Below, in pieces: positions 30,223-38,810 of a DNA stretch of 64,000 nucleotides. The DNA lies in NCBI GenBank assembly GCA_015056325.1, contig SVGL01000001.1, forward strand, positions 1 through 64,000. Reading direction: 5' to 3'. The stretch comes from Clostridiales bacterium. GTDB taxonomy: Bacteria > Bacillota > Clostridia > Christensenellales > Aristaeellaceae. Below the pieces are notes generated by a model. The model did not search any database and was not told the DNA's origin. It was given only the letters and a program-made list of their open reading frames with translations. A program made the translations under genes and the position numbers. How positions within the stretch are numbered: the first letter of the stretch is position 1; the number at the start of each line of letters is the position of its first letter.

Positions 30223-32100
30223 GTGAAGAAGCTGTGGATTTTGCTCGTTTTGTCTTTGCTGTTTGCAGGTGCAGGCTGCGCAGATGACCGCGTGTACATC
30301 GGTTGTTATGAGTCTGATTCATGGTATTGCGATATGGGCGTAGGCGGCTGCGGCGCGGAGGGAAGCGCGACGGTCTACTATGACGAGTACAGTCATTGGT
30401 GGCTGTGCCATGAATGCGATAAGGAATTGGCGCTTCCCCATGAGATCGCATCCTGCGTGGCCCCGAATACCTGTCTTAGCTGCGGTGCACAGGACGTTTC
30501 CTGTCAGAATATCATGTGTGATACGCTGAACCCGATCTACAAGTGGGATGAAACATATCATTGGGAGGCCTGCCCGGATTGTGGTGAACCGCTGGATATT
30601 GATGATCTGATCTGGACGCATACTGCTTCCTGCGATGCGCCGAACACCTGTGACGAATGCGGTGCGCAGGGCGTCAAGATGGAATACACCTATCACGCTG
30701 ATGAATTCGAGATGCGGCATGATGAATACTACCACTGGGAAGCCTGTGTCGGCTGCGGAGCGCGTGTGGAGGTGCTGTATGGTCATGTGGGCTATTGCGA
30801 TGCGCCCACGACCTGTATTTATTGCGACGCTACGGATATTGTGGTTCAGGAAATTGAACATGATTACGATACCGATGCTTACGATGACACACATTGCTGG
30901 TGGGAATGTGTCTTGTGCGGAGACATCTATAGCAAGGGTGTGCACAAAGCCTCCTGCTGGGAGCCGGAAAGGTGTATCTATTGCGATCAGAGAGACGTAA
31001 CGATTGCAGAATTCTACAATCATGCGCCTGAATACCGGGATGAAGTCTATCGGGCGATCAGTGATACCCAGTGTCAGCTGTGCTGCAAGCTGTGCGGCAT
31101 GGGCTTTGAGGAGCCTCAGCAGCACGCAGCATACTGCTGGGATAAAGAAGAATGCTACCGCTGCGGATATGGCGCATGTGTGGATGCGATCGTCGATGAA
31201 CATGAGGATAAGGACGAATACGTCAGGATCAGCGATACGGAGCATCAGCATGTATGCAGCGCATGCGGAGAAGCCTTGGAGGAACCGGCGCGCCACTGGT
31301 CGTTCTGTTCCGGTGAACAGTATGGATGGTGCTATTGGTGCGGTGCACAGGGCGTTATCAATCCCAACATTGCCCACGAGATGACGGCCGAGGACATGGG
31401 GTACGATGCGGCAACCCATTGGTACAAGTGCAGCATGTGCGATGAACCGATGTCGGCGGATGAAGAAGGCATTTTCCTGCCCCATACAGTGTCTTGCGAT
31501 CAGCCCCAGCTGTGCACGGTGTGTGGAGCGACGGGCATTACCGCGCAGAGCGTTGAACATGTCGGCGAATGGGAATGGACGCATAATGATACTCAGCATT
31601 TCTATGAGTGCACCGCATGCGGCGCTCATGAGGCGGATGAGTATTACATTGAGCAGCATTTTTCCACGTGTGACGCCCCGACGGTATGCTGGAATTGTGA
31701 GTACGTTGGACCCAACTGCCTGGTTCTGCATGCATATGTGAATTTTGATGATGGCTCCATCAACTTTGAGGGTGCGCTGCTCAGCGATGCGAACGGCCAT
31801 TGGCGCGTGTGTCCGGATTGTGGAGACAAAACGCCCCAGCCGCACGAGTATGACGACCAGAAGACCTGCAAAGCGTGTGGGTACAAAAAGCCGCCGAGTA
31901 TCGTCCGGGTCCCTGGCGACGCCGACGGCAACGAATCCATTACCCTGTCCGACGCCATCGCTGTCTTGGAATATGTGGTCGGTACGGAGAACAACATCAG
32001 CATCAGCAATGCTGACGTCACAGGCGATGATAAGGTCGACGCGTGGGACGCGCTGCGCATCCTTCAGTACAACGCGGGCTGGGACGTGGTGCTGTACTGA
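30223..32100 (+). CDS. Secreted Cys-rich repeat protein with C-terminal dockerin
   Basis: GTG 30223 is the likely start: GAAAGGG lies eight bases upstream, and VKKLWILLVLSLLFAGAGC is a signal peptide. The Cys after GAG could be a weak lipobox, which would make this a lipoprotein. The 625-residue protein contains about eight units of 60-70 residues of the form H..W.C..CG ... H...C..P..C..C(G/D)A, for example CDAPNTCDECGAQGV and CDQPQLCTVCGATGI. Spaced CxxC pairs with nearby His suggest metal binding or disulphides. Residues 565-625 are a dockerin (GDADGNESITLSDAIAVLEY and ADVTGDDKVDAWDALRILQY). The overall logic resembles the repeats of the 20504 gene, but the units are not the same. Confidence 0.85.
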   Translation: MKKLWILLVLSLLFAGAGCADDRVYIGCYESDSWYCDMGVGGCGAEGSATVYYDEYSHWWLCHECDKELALPHEIASCVAPNTCLSCGAQDVSCQNIMCDTLNPIYKWDETYHWEACPDCGEPLDIDDLIWTHTASCDAPNTCDECGAQGVKMEYTYHADEFEMRHDEYYHWEACVGCGARVEVLYGHVGYCDAPTTCIYCDATDIVVQEIEHDYDTDAYDDTHCWWECVLCGDIYSKGVHKASCWEPERCIYCDQRDVTIAEFYNHAPEYRDEVYRAISDTQCQLCCKLCGMGFEEPQQHAAYCWDKEECYRCGYGACVDAIVDEHEDKDEYVRISDTEHQHVCSACGEALEEPARHWSFCSGEQYGWCYWCGAQGVINPNIAHEMTAEDMGYDAATHWYKCSMCDEPMSADEEGIFLPHTVSCDQPQLCTVCGATGITAQSVEHVGEWEWTHNDTQHFYECTACGAHEADEYYIEQHFSTCDAPTVCWNCEYVGPNCLVLHAYVNFDDGSINFEGALLSDANGHWRVCPDCGDKTPQPHEYDDQKTCKACGYKKPPSIVRVPGDADGNESITLSDAIAVLEYVVGTENNISISNADVTGDDKVDAWDALRILQYNAGWDVVLY

Positions 32101-32127
32101 ACATTTTGCAAAAGTGATGAAAAGGGC

Positions 32128-32156
32128 TTGCAATTTGGCCGTGGTTCTGCTATAAT
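32128..32156 (+). promoter_or_regulatory. Promoter of the SRP RNA gene
   Basis: TTGCAA at 32128-32133 and consensus TATAAT at 32151-32156 are 17 bp apart; the RNA begins about 7 bp downstream. Confidence 0.88.
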
Positions 32157-32163
32157 ATCAAGG

Positions 32164-32285
32164 CCGTATTGCAATGACGATTGGGTCCCGTGCGATCTTT
32201 CTGTGTGAACCATGTCAGGACCGGAAGGTAGCAGCATTAAGCATTCGACGGATGTGCTGCGGGATCGCCCATTCTGAGCATACGG
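32164..32285 (+). ncRNA. ffs: Signal recognition particle RNA (small bacterial type)
   Basis: The universally conserved SRP helix 8 core is present: GTCAGG, ACCGGAAGGTAGCAGCA, which forms the GGAA tetraloop and Ffh-binding internal loops. The ends pair (CCGTAT at 32164 with ATACGG at 32280), and GGGTCCCG pairs with CGGGATCGCCC inside. With a strong promoter directly upstream and a terminator at 32302, the transcript would be about 120-165 nt. This RNA binds Ffh for cotranslational membrane targeting. End coordinates are approximate. Confidence 0.92.
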
Positions 32286-32301
32286 TATTTTAGTGCAATC
32301 A

Positions 32302-32330
32302 AAAGGACTGCTGCACAGCAGTCCTTTTTT
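32302..32330 (+). terminator. Bidirectional terminator between SRP RNA and the SH3 protein gene
   Basis: AAAGGACTGCTG pairs with CAGCAGTCCTTT, followed by TTTTTT on the plus strand; on the minus strand CCTTTTGATT follows the hairpin. Confidence 0.88.
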
Positions 32331-32333
32331 GTG

Positions 32334-33482
32334 TCAGTGATTTTCCAGGGCGTCCAAGGCAGAAGGGGAATAGCCGGTCAGTACACCGTCCTTGGGGATG
32401 TAACCATACAGGCCATCTGCATCTGCTGCCCAGGAGATATCTGACCGGGGAATGCAGATGTGGTACATGTCCTTGTATTCGGTGAGAATGTGGAAGGTGG
32501 TGCCGGGGGCCAGCTGCAGGAGGTGCTGCGTGTCATCTGGCATGGCGTAGAGCAGACAGCCTTCCAGCGTGCGCCCCAAGGGGACAACATCAACCCCAAG
32601 ATAGGGCGCGGTATCGACATATTCACTGCTCATCCAGCCCAGGGTGTCGCCGATGCGAACCTGATACCAGGGCCGGGAAGTGCCGGGCATGGTTTTGCCG
32701 GTGAAGTTCATGGGGACGGTGCACGCGTACACGCCCAGACTTTCAGACTTACTTGTGGGTTCTGAGCGGAGATTGGCGCCGCCTGAATAGACACGATTGG
32801 CGGCGACGTCCGCAGCAAAGGCGGATTCATGGGCGATGGCCAGAGCCTCGGCGGCTGTGTAGGTGGTAGGAAAGGAGGACAGGTCGTCCATGTAGTCCAA
32901 ATAGAAGGGGTTGCGGCTGGCATAGCCTTTCTGACCGCTGGCATCGGTGATGCTCACGCTGCCGTGGTCGTTCTTGATGTTGGTGCCGCGGACCTCGTCG
33001 ATATGGGCGTATACGCACCACAACTGATTGCCCCAGAAGACGAACAGATCGCTCACGATTCCGCCCAGGGCAGCATAATCCACGCTGAAAACCGGGATAC
33101 GGTAGGCAGTGGGCTGGTAAAGGCTGACGGACACGTTCTTCGTCTGCCTCAGGAAGCGGGTGTAGTCATTCACCTGCCAGGGGAGACCTTCCACTTGGGC
33201 GGCAGCGTAGAGACGCAGGCCTTCCGCTGTGTCCGCCAGCACCATGGCGGTGTATGCATCCAGATAGTCCGGGGCGGTACCGTAGTGGCTGCCGTTGTGT
33301 AAAATGGCAGCGCCGGAAAGGATGCGGCTTTCGTCCGGGATGAGGTCGGAGAGCGGCTCCATCAGCCGCCGGGGCAGGGAACCAGAGAAGGTGAACACCT
33401 CATAAGGCGGACGCTCCTCTGCCAGGGAGGCTGCGGGGAGCATCAACAGAATGGTCATCAGTGCCAGAATGCGACGAAACAT
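32334..33482 (-). CDS. Secreted SH3-domain protein
   Basis: The 382-residue protein has a signal peptide ending at PAASLAEE. Its first 230 residues form an unfamiliar domain. A bacterial SH3 domain follows at about residues 235-300 ([20 protein letters not shown], then [18 protein letters not shown]), a type that usually binds cell-wall peptides, and a possible second SH3-like stretch ends the protein ([19 protein letters not shown]). The start at 33482 has AAAGGAGG seven bases upstream. It is convergent with the SRP RNA gene and divergent from glyA. A cell-wall-associated role is likely; no enzyme motif is seen. Confidence 0.82.
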   Translation of the reverse strand: MFRRILALMTILLMLPAASLAEERPPYEVFTFSGSLPRRLMEPLSDLIPDESRILSGAAILHNGSHYGTAPDYLDAYTAMVLADTAEGLRLYAAAQVEGLPWQVNDYTRFLRQTKNVSVSLYQPTAYRIPVFSVDYAALGGIVSDLFVFWGNQLWCVYAHIDEVRGTNIKNDHGSVSITDASGQKGYASRNPFYLDYMDDLSSFPTTYTAAEALAIAHESAFAADVAANRVYSGGANLRSEPTSKSESLGVYACTVPMNFTGKTMPGTSRPWYQVRIGDTLGWMSSEYVDTAPYLGVDVVPLGRTLEGCLLYAMPDDTQHLLQLAPGTTFHILTEYKDMYHICIPRSDISWAADADGLYGYIPKDGVLTGYSPSALDALENH

Positions 33483-33644
33483 GCAAAAATCCTCCTTTTG
33501 TGGGAAGCTCTGCCTATAGAACGAACAAGCATGCAAAAATCATTCATTGATTTGTATGAAATCTGTATTTTTCCTTCCCAAGAGGAAAAAAACATGTATA
33601 ATAGAAGTGCATGTTGCATATATCGATTTACGGAGGGACTTGCT

Positions 33645-34877
33645 ATGGAACTGAATGTCATCCGCAATGCCGACCCTGCTGTCGCTGCTGCCATCGAGGC
33701 GGAGCTGGAGCGCCAGCGTACCCATATTGAACTGATTGCCAGCGAGAACTTCGTGTCTCCTGCGGTCATGGCGGCTATGGGCTCCTGCCTGACCAACAAG
33801 TACGCCGAGGGATACCCCAGCAAGCGCTATTACGGCGGCTGTGAATGCGTGGATGTGGTGGAGGATCTGGCCCGTGACCGCGCTAAGGAGCTCTTTGGCT
33901 GCGAGTACGTCAATGTCCAGCCCCATTCCGGCGCACAGGCCAACCTGGCGGTGTACTTCGCCGCGCTCAATCCCGGCGACACCGTGATGGGCATGGCCCT
34001 GGACAACGGCGGCCACCTGACCCACGGCAGCCCTGTCAACATGTCGGGCAAGTACTTCAACTTCGTGTCCTATGGCGTGAATGCCGAAGGCCGCATCGAC
34101 TATGCCGACGTCCTTGCCAAGGCCAAGGAATGCCAGCCGAAGATGATCGTCGCCGGTGCGTCCGCGTACCCCCGCACGATCGACTTTGCCAAGCTGCGCG
34201 AAATCTGCGATGAGGTTGGCGCGCTGATGATGGTGGATATTGCGCACATCGCCGGTCTGGTGGCGGCAGGGGAGCATCCGTCCCCCGTACCCTACGCGGA
34301 CTTCGTGACCACCACCACGCACAAGACCCTGCGCGGCCCTCGCGGCGGCATGATCATGTGCAAGGAGGCCTGGGGCAAAGCCATCGACAAGGCGATTTTC
34401 CCCGGCACCCAGGGCGGCCCGCTGATGCACGTCATCGCTGCCAAGGCGGTGTGCTTCGGCGAGGCGCTGACGGAGGAATTCAAGGCCTACCAGCATCAGA
34501 TCATCCTCAACGCCAAGGCGCTTGAAAACGCCTTCCGTGCTGAGGGCATCAAGATGGTCTCCGACGGTACTGACAACCACCTGATCCTGCTGGACTTCTC
34601 CGAGACCGAGATGACCGGCAAGCTCCTGGAGAAGCTGCTGGAGGAGGCAAACATCACCGTCAACAAGAACACCGTGCCCAACGAGAAGCGCTCTCCCTTC
34701 GTGACCAGCGGCGTGCGTGTGGGTACTCCCGCCATCACCAGCCGCGGCCTCAAGGAGGAGCACATGGTGATGATCGCACGGTGGATCGCTCGCATCGTGA
34801 AGGAGGGCGAGGCTGCTGTGCCCGCTGTTAAGGCTGAGGTCGAGGCGCTGATGAAGAACTTCCCCCTGTATGCCTGA
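33645..34877 (+). CDS. glyA: Serine hydroxymethyltransferase
   Basis: The 410-residue protein shows the full SHMT pattern: [19 protein letters not shown] near residue 25, [16 protein letters not shown], the PLP-lysine motif [15 protein letters not shown] with Lys227, and a C-terminal [18 protein letters not shown]. It interconverts serine and glycine with tetrahydrofolate. The correct start is ATG 33645 with CGGAGGG upstream; the frame happens to be open 49 codons further back. No glycine riboswitch is seen in the leader. TATAAT at 33592-33597 is a possible -10 box without a clear -35 partner. Confidence 0.96.
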   Translation: MELNVIRNADPAVAAAIEAELERQRTHIELIASENFVSPAVMAAMGSCLTNKYAEGYPSKRYYGGCECVDVVEDLARDRAKELFGCEYVNVQPHSGAQANLAVYFAALNPGDTVMGMALDNGGHLTHGSPVNMSGKYFNFVSYGVNAEGRIDYADVLAKAKECQPKMIVAGASAYPRTIDFAKLREICDEVGALMMVDIAHIAGLVAAGEHPSPVPYADFVTTTTHKTLRGPRGGMIMCKEAWGKAIDKAIFPGTQGGPLMHVIAAKAVCFGEALTEEFKAYQHQIILNAKALENAFRAEGIKMVSDGTDNHLILLDFSETEMTGKLLEKLLEEANITVNKNTVPNEKRSPFVTSGVRVGTPAITSRGLKEEHMVMIARWIARIVKEGEAAVPAVKAEVEALMKNFPLYA

Positions 34878-34972
34878 AAACGGAACGATTTTAACGGCAA
34901 ATCCCGGTGAAGTTCGGGATTTGTGGTGAAATTTGGCAGAAGACGAAAGAAATATCCTGCTATTTGCATATT

Positions 34973-35024
34973 ATCCACCAAATTATTGTCGAAGATTCGG
35001 CAGAATTTCGGTGGATTTTTTTTT
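34973..35024 (+). terminator. Long terminator downstream of glyA
   Basis: ATCCACCAAATT pairs with AATTTCGGTGGAT, with an inner GTCGAA/TTCGGC stem, followed by a run of eight T. It lies about 95 bp after the stop. Confidence 0.8.
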
Positions 35025-35030
35025 GAGAAT

Positions 35031-35040
35031 GTGCTATACT
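35031..35040 (+). promoter_or_regulatory. Extended -10 promoter for RNase J
   Basis: TGTGCTATACT supplies a TGn extension plus TATACT at 35035-35040, just past the glyA terminator. No good -35 box is seen. A start near 35047 would give a leader of about 250 nt. Confidence 0.55.
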
Positions 35041-35129
35041 AGTATCACGAAAGGTGTTGCCGACAGGATGAGCGGCACCCGGTCATGGACGTTACATCAG
35101 CTGCATACTTCTGCCTGAAGGGGTGTATT

Positions 35130-35210
35130 ATGCCTGCAGGTGCGATGCAGCGTTTTCGTCAAATTGAAAAGGAACATGAAGCAGCGGCGCTGTTATGGCC
35201 GACGCTTTGA
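35130..35210 (+). CDS. Putative 26-residue leader peptide ORF upstream of RNase J
   Basis: Within the long rnj leader, an ATG eight bases after GAAGGGG opens a 26-codon frame (MPAGAMQRFRQIEKEHEAAA, then LLWPTL). It ends about 85 bp before the RNase J start. A second, 16-codon frame at 35068-35118 precedes it with a poorer site. Either might be a regulatory uORF; the amino-acid sequence resembles nothing I know. Confidence 0.35.
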   Translation: MPAGAMQRFRQIEKEHEAAALLWPTL

Positions 35211-35294
35211 TAAAGTTTGTTTGTTTATGTGTTTTCATCCCAAACCTGCTGGCAGATATGGTTAGCGGCAGGCTTGACCGAAAGGAGGATTTCA

Positions 35295-36971
35295 GTGACC
35301 CCGCGTAATTTGAAGCAGGATTCCCGTCTGCGCATCGTCAGTCTTGGCGGCGTGGATGAGGTCGGTAAGAATATGACCGTCTTCGAGTATGAAGACGATA
35401 TCATCGTGGTGGACTGCGGCTCCATCTTCCCCAAGGAAGACATGCTGGGCGTTGACCTGGTCATCCCGGACGTGAGCTACTTGGTGGCGAAGAAGAAGAA
35501 CGTCCGCGGCTACCTGTTCACCCACGGCCATGAGGACCACATCGGCGCAACGCCCTACATTCTGCGCCAGGTGCCTGCACCCCTGTACGGCACCAAGCTG
35601 ACCCTGGCCCTGGTGGACCTCAAGCTCAAGGAGCATCGTATCCCGGGTATTCCCATGCAGGTGGTGCAGCCCCGGGACGTGATCAAGCTGGGCAGATATT
35701 TCACCGTACAGTTCATCCATGTGAGTCACTCCATTGCTGGCGCCTGCGCGCTGGCCATTACCTGTCCGGCAGGTACCGTGGTTGTCACCGGTGACTTCAA
35801 GATTGACTACACCCCCGTGGATGGCCATGTAACGGACTTGGCGACCTTTGCCGATATTGGTGAAAAGGGCGCGCTGTGTATGCTGTGTGAATCCACCAAC
35901 GTGGAGCGTCCTGGCCAGACCATGTCGGAAAAGAAGATCGGCGAGACCTTCGAGAAGCTGCTCCGTGACGCTCAGGGCCGCGTGATTGTGGCCATGTTTG
36001 CCTCCAACATCCACCGCATGCAGATGGTGATTGACAACGCCATTGCCTATGGGCGCAAGGTTTGCTTCATTGGCCGCAGCATGGTCAATGTCAGCCGTGT
36101 AGGCATCCAGATTGGCGAATTGCATATTCCTGAGGATGTGCTGATTGAGGCGGACGACTTGGATCGGTACGAGGATCATGAGATCCTGGTGATGACCACC
36201 GGTTCCCAGGGCGAGGCTATGGCAGGTTTGACCCGCATGGCATATTCCGAGCATCGCAAGCTGCAGATCCGTCCCACGGACACGGTGATCATCTCTGCCA
36301 GCCCCATCCCGGGCAATGAAAAGAACCTCAGCCGCGTGATCAACCAGCTCTACCGCTGCGGCGCCCAGGTGGTATACCACAAGATGGAAGCCGTGCATGT
36401 CTCCGGACATGCCTGCCAGGAAGAACTGAAGCTGATGCACGCGCTGGTCAAGCCCAAGTACTTCATCCCCGTCCATGGCGAGTACCGCATGCTCTGGCAG
36501 CACGCGGAGCTGGCTGAGTCGATGGGGATGCCCAGCCAGAACATTGTCCTGCCTGAAATGGGCCAGGTGATTGAAATGAACCAGGAGGGCCTCTACCTGG
36601 CTGAGCAGGTGCCTACCGGCGGCGTGCTGGTGGATGGCCTGGGTGTGGGCGACGTGGGCAATGTGGTGCTGCGTGACCGTAAACACCTCTCGCAGGATGG
36701 TCTGATCATCGTCTGTATGGGCATTAACCGCGACGAGCGCAAGCTGGTCTCCGGCCCGGATATCATCAGCCGCGGTTTCATCTATGTGCGCGAGAACGAG
36801 GACATCATCGAGAACACCCGCGATGTGGTGCGTCAGATTCTGGCCTCCAACAGCCTGGCGGGCGAAGATTGGCCGATGCTCAAGAACCGTATCAAGGATG
36901 AGCTCCACCGCTACATCTTCGAGAAGATCAAGCGCAATCCGATGATCCTGCCCATCATTCTGGACGTCTAA
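35295..36971 (+). CDS. rnj: Ribonuclease J
   Basis: The 558-residue protein is a metallo-beta-lactamase/beta-CASP nuclease: GGVDEVGKNMTVFEY at the start, the zinc motif THGHEDHIGATPY near residue 80, VSHSIAGACALAI, TGDFKIDYTP, GSQGEAMAGLTRMA of the beta-CASP region and the late HVSGHACQEELKLM motif. RNase J performs 5'-to-3' and endonucleolytic mRNA turnover and rRNA maturation in Firmicutes. The start is GTG 35295 after AAAGGAGG; an in-frame extension to 35217 lacks a ribosome site. The leader is long, and RNase J genes are often autoregulated, so feedback is plausible. Confidence 0.94.
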   Translation: MTPRNLKQDSRLRIVSLGGVDEVGKNMTVFEYEDDIIVVDCGSIFPKEDMLGVDLVIPDVSYLVAKKKNVRGYLFTHGHEDHIGATPYILRQVPAPLYGTKLTLALVDLKLKEHRIPGIPMQVVQPRDVIKLGRYFTVQFIHVSHSIAGACALAITCPAGTVVVTGDFKIDYTPVDGHVTDLATFADIGEKGALCMLCESTNVERPGQTMSEKKIGETFEKLLRDAQGRVIVAMFASNIHRMQMVIDNAIAYGRKVCFIGRSMVNVSRVGIQIGELHIPEDVLIEADDLDRYEDHEILVMTTGSQGEAMAGLTRMAYSEHRKLQIRPTDTVIISASPIPGNEKNLSRVINQLYRCGAQVVYHKMEAVHVSGHACQEELKLMHALVKPKYFIPVHGEYRMLWQHAELAESMGMPSQNIVLPEMGQVIEMNQEGLYLAEQVPTGGVLVDGLGVGDVGNVVLRDRKHLSQDGLIIVCMGINRDERKLVSGPDIISRGFIYVRENEDIIENTRDVVRQILASNSLAGEDWPMLKNRIKDELHRYIFEKIKRNPMILPIILDV

Positions 36972-37018
36972 CGTCTCGTGAAAATGCCCCGCCCGCGCGG
37001 CAAAGCCACGCGATACGG

Positions 37019-37041
37019 TTGCAGTCTGGCGACGGCGAATT
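37019..37041. repeat. 23-bp repeat core, copy A
   Basis: TTGCAGTCTGGCGACGGCGA with trailing ATT recurs with two mismatches at 42799-42821. Both copies lie in intergenic DNA, and both are followed at variable distance by TTGACTAAACG or TTGACAAAACG. Confidence 0.55.
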
Positions 37042-37096
37042 TGTGAAACTGTTTGTGCTGCATTGTTTGACTAAACGGAGTTCATCTGTTATCATA

Positions 37097-37128
37097 GGAG
37101 GAGGTACAGCTGTACCTTCTCCTTTTTT
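37097..37128 (+). terminator. Terminator of RNase J
   Basis: GGAGGAGGTACA pairs with TGTACCTTCTCC (one G-T), followed by TTTTTT. Confidence 0.85.
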
Positions 37129-37191
37129 CGCGAAAGCGGGAAGAATTACCACGGCTGTTTCGTTTCATGATATGAATGGAGGTTTATTGTT

Positions 37192-37542
37192 ATGGAGTAC
37201 TCTAACGCCCACCGTCTGGCCCAGGATATCCGCCAGTGCGAGGAATACCAGACTTACCATGGCCTGAAGGACGAGGTCATGGGGGATGAGACCACTGCCG
37301 CCCTGATCAAGGAATACAAGAAGCTGCAGGTCAAACTGCAGATGGGCGCCATGGCCGGTACCAAGCCCGATGACGATGATATGCAGCGCTTCCAGGGCAT
37401 CACGTCCCTGCTGTTCACCAACCCCACGGTCAGCAAGTATATGCTGGCGGAAATGCGTCTGCAGCAGGCCTTGGCGGACATCTTCAAGATCATCACCGAG
37501 GCTGCCAACATTGACATGGGCTTGCCGGGGATGGACGGCTAA
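37192..37542 (+). CDS. YlbF/YmcA-family regulator
   Basis: The 116-residue all-helical protein (NAHRLAQDIRQCEEYQTYHG near the start, LFTNPTVSKYMLAEMRLQQA in the second half) matches the YlbF/YmcA family. In Bacillus subtilis YlbF, YmcA and YaaT form a complex that directs RNase Y processing and influences sporulation, competence and biofilm. Its location between RNase J and mltG keeps the RNA-turnover theme. TGGAGG lies nine bases before the ATG. Confidence 0.88.
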   Translation: MEYSNAHRLAQDIRQCEEYQTYHGLKDEVMGDETTAALIKEYKKLQVKLQMGAMAGTKPDDDDMQRFQGITSLLFTNPTVSKYMLAEMRLQQALADIFKIITEAANIDMGLPGMDG

Positions 37543-37573
37543 TCAGGCATGACAATTTCAGGAGGTTGTCACT

Positions 37574-38752
37574 TTGAAAAAGCATAATGACACCTACCAA
37601 AGCGTCCGCGATGAGCGGCAGTACGGCCCCTACTGGTACAGCCTGCTGTGGCGGATCATCCGCCCGGTGCTGGTGCTGGCGGGCAGTCTGCTGGTGGTTG
37701 CAGGCATTATCAGCAGCATCTGGAATGCGGTATATGAGGAATACCTGGCCCCGGCGGACGAGGCAAACCACCAGGAGATCGCCTTCAATGTGGAGAGCGG
37801 CCAGAGTTTGACCCGTGTGGCCAACAACCTGGAGGCTGCCGGGCTGATCCGTAACCGTACCGTGTTCAAGTACTACTGCGATTTTGCCGGCATGGGCCAA
37901 AAAATCCAGGCAGGTTCTTATCAGCTGCGTCCGTCCATGACCATGAACGAGATTGCTGAGCAGCTCACCACCGGCGACGGCAACCCCATTGTGCGCAACA
38001 TTACCCTCATTCCCGGCTGGACGATTGAGGAGTTCGCCGCCAGCCTGGTGGAGAAGGGCGTGCTGACGGACAGTGCCGAATTCCTTGAGCTGTGCAAACG
38101 CGGTACGGCCTTTGCGGACTATTACTACATCGCCGACGTGCTCAAAACCGGGAATATCGCCCAGCGCCGCTATACCCTGGAGGGCTACCTGGCGCCGGAT
38201 ACCTATGAGGTTTACGTCACCGCCACGGCGGAGGACATCATCCGCAAGCTCCTCAGCCAGACGGATCGCGTCTATCCGGCGGAGTTCCAGACCCGTGCGG
38301 AAGAGCTGGGCATGACCATGGATGAGGTCATCACCCTGGCCTCCCTGATCCAGAAGGAAGCCAAGGATGAGGACTTTGCCAAAACCTCCGCAGTATTCCA
38401 TAACCGCTTGAAGAAGGCTATGAAGCTGCAGAGCGACGTGACCATCCACTACGTCACGGGCCTGCGCAAGATGAGTCTGGACAATGACGACCTGGCGCTG
38501 AGCAACCCCTACAACACCTATCAGGTGTCGGGCCTGCCCCTGGGCCCTATCTGCAGCCCGTCGAAGAAGGCCATCGAAGCCGCCCTCTACCCGGATGAAA
38601 CCTTCATTGCGGAGAATTATCTCTACTTCTGCGCCAAGGACCCGGAGAGCGGCGAGCTGCATTTTTCCCGTACCCTGCAGGAGCATGAGCAGGCCGTGAG
38701 CATCTACGCGCCCCTGTGGCGGGAGTATGACGCCGAGCGAGGCATCGAATGA
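37574..38752 (+). CDS. mltG: Endolytic murein transglycosylase MltG
   Basis: The start is TTG 37574 with AGGAGG at the right distance. The 392-residue protein has a short cytoplasmic tail, one membrane helix (VLVLAGSLLVVAGIISSIW), a LysM-like domain (VESGQSLTRVANNLEAAGLI) and the catalytic YceG/MltG domain with LASLIQKEAKDEDFAKTSAV (catalytic Glu near residue 260) and NPYNTYQVSGLPLGPICSP. MltG cuts nascent glycan strands and sets their length. The gene lies about 30 bp after ylbF and is likely cotranscribed with it and the U32 gene. Confidence 0.92.
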   Translation: MKKHNDTYQSVRDERQYGPYWYSLLWRIIRPVLVLAGSLLVVAGIISSIWNAVYEEYLAPADEANHQEIAFNVESGQSLTRVANNLEAAGLIRNRTVFKYYCDFAGMGQKIQAGSYQLRPSMTMNEIAEQLTTGDGNPIVRNITLIPGWTIEEFAASLVEKGVLTDSAEFLELCKRGTAFADYYYIADVLKTGNIAQRRYTLEGYLAPDTYEVYVTATAEDIIRKLLSQTDRVYPAEFQTRAEELGMTMDEVITLASLIQKEAKDEDFAKTSAVFHNRLKKAMKLQSDVTIHYVTGLRKMSLDNDDLALSNPYNTYQVSGLPLGPICSPSKKAIEAALYPDETFIAENYLYFCAKDPESGELHFSRTLQEHEQAVSIYAPLWREYDAERGIE

Positions 38753-38753
38753 A

Positions 38754-38810
38754 GGGTCTTCGACCCATTTTCAGAGGCTGCACATGAAGAAAGAAATGAG
38801 TCGAAGACTC
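38754..38810. repeat. Pair of complementary 13-bp hairpin repeats
   Basis: GGGTCTTCGACCC (38754-38766) is the reverse complement of the repeat at 26022, and GAGTCGAAGACTC (38798-38810) is a variant inside the start of the U32 gene. Each forms a small hairpin, and the two can pair with each other across the gene junction. Confidence 0.5.

Noticed and set aside
30080-30299. N-terminal half of the 128-codon frame upstream of degV
   Set aside because: This part covers the promoter and signal-peptide region of the opposite-strand dockerin gene and does not read like a protein.
33483-33644. Glycine riboswitch upstream of glyA
   Set aside because: The leader is short and AT-rich and shows no tandem aptamer-like structure.
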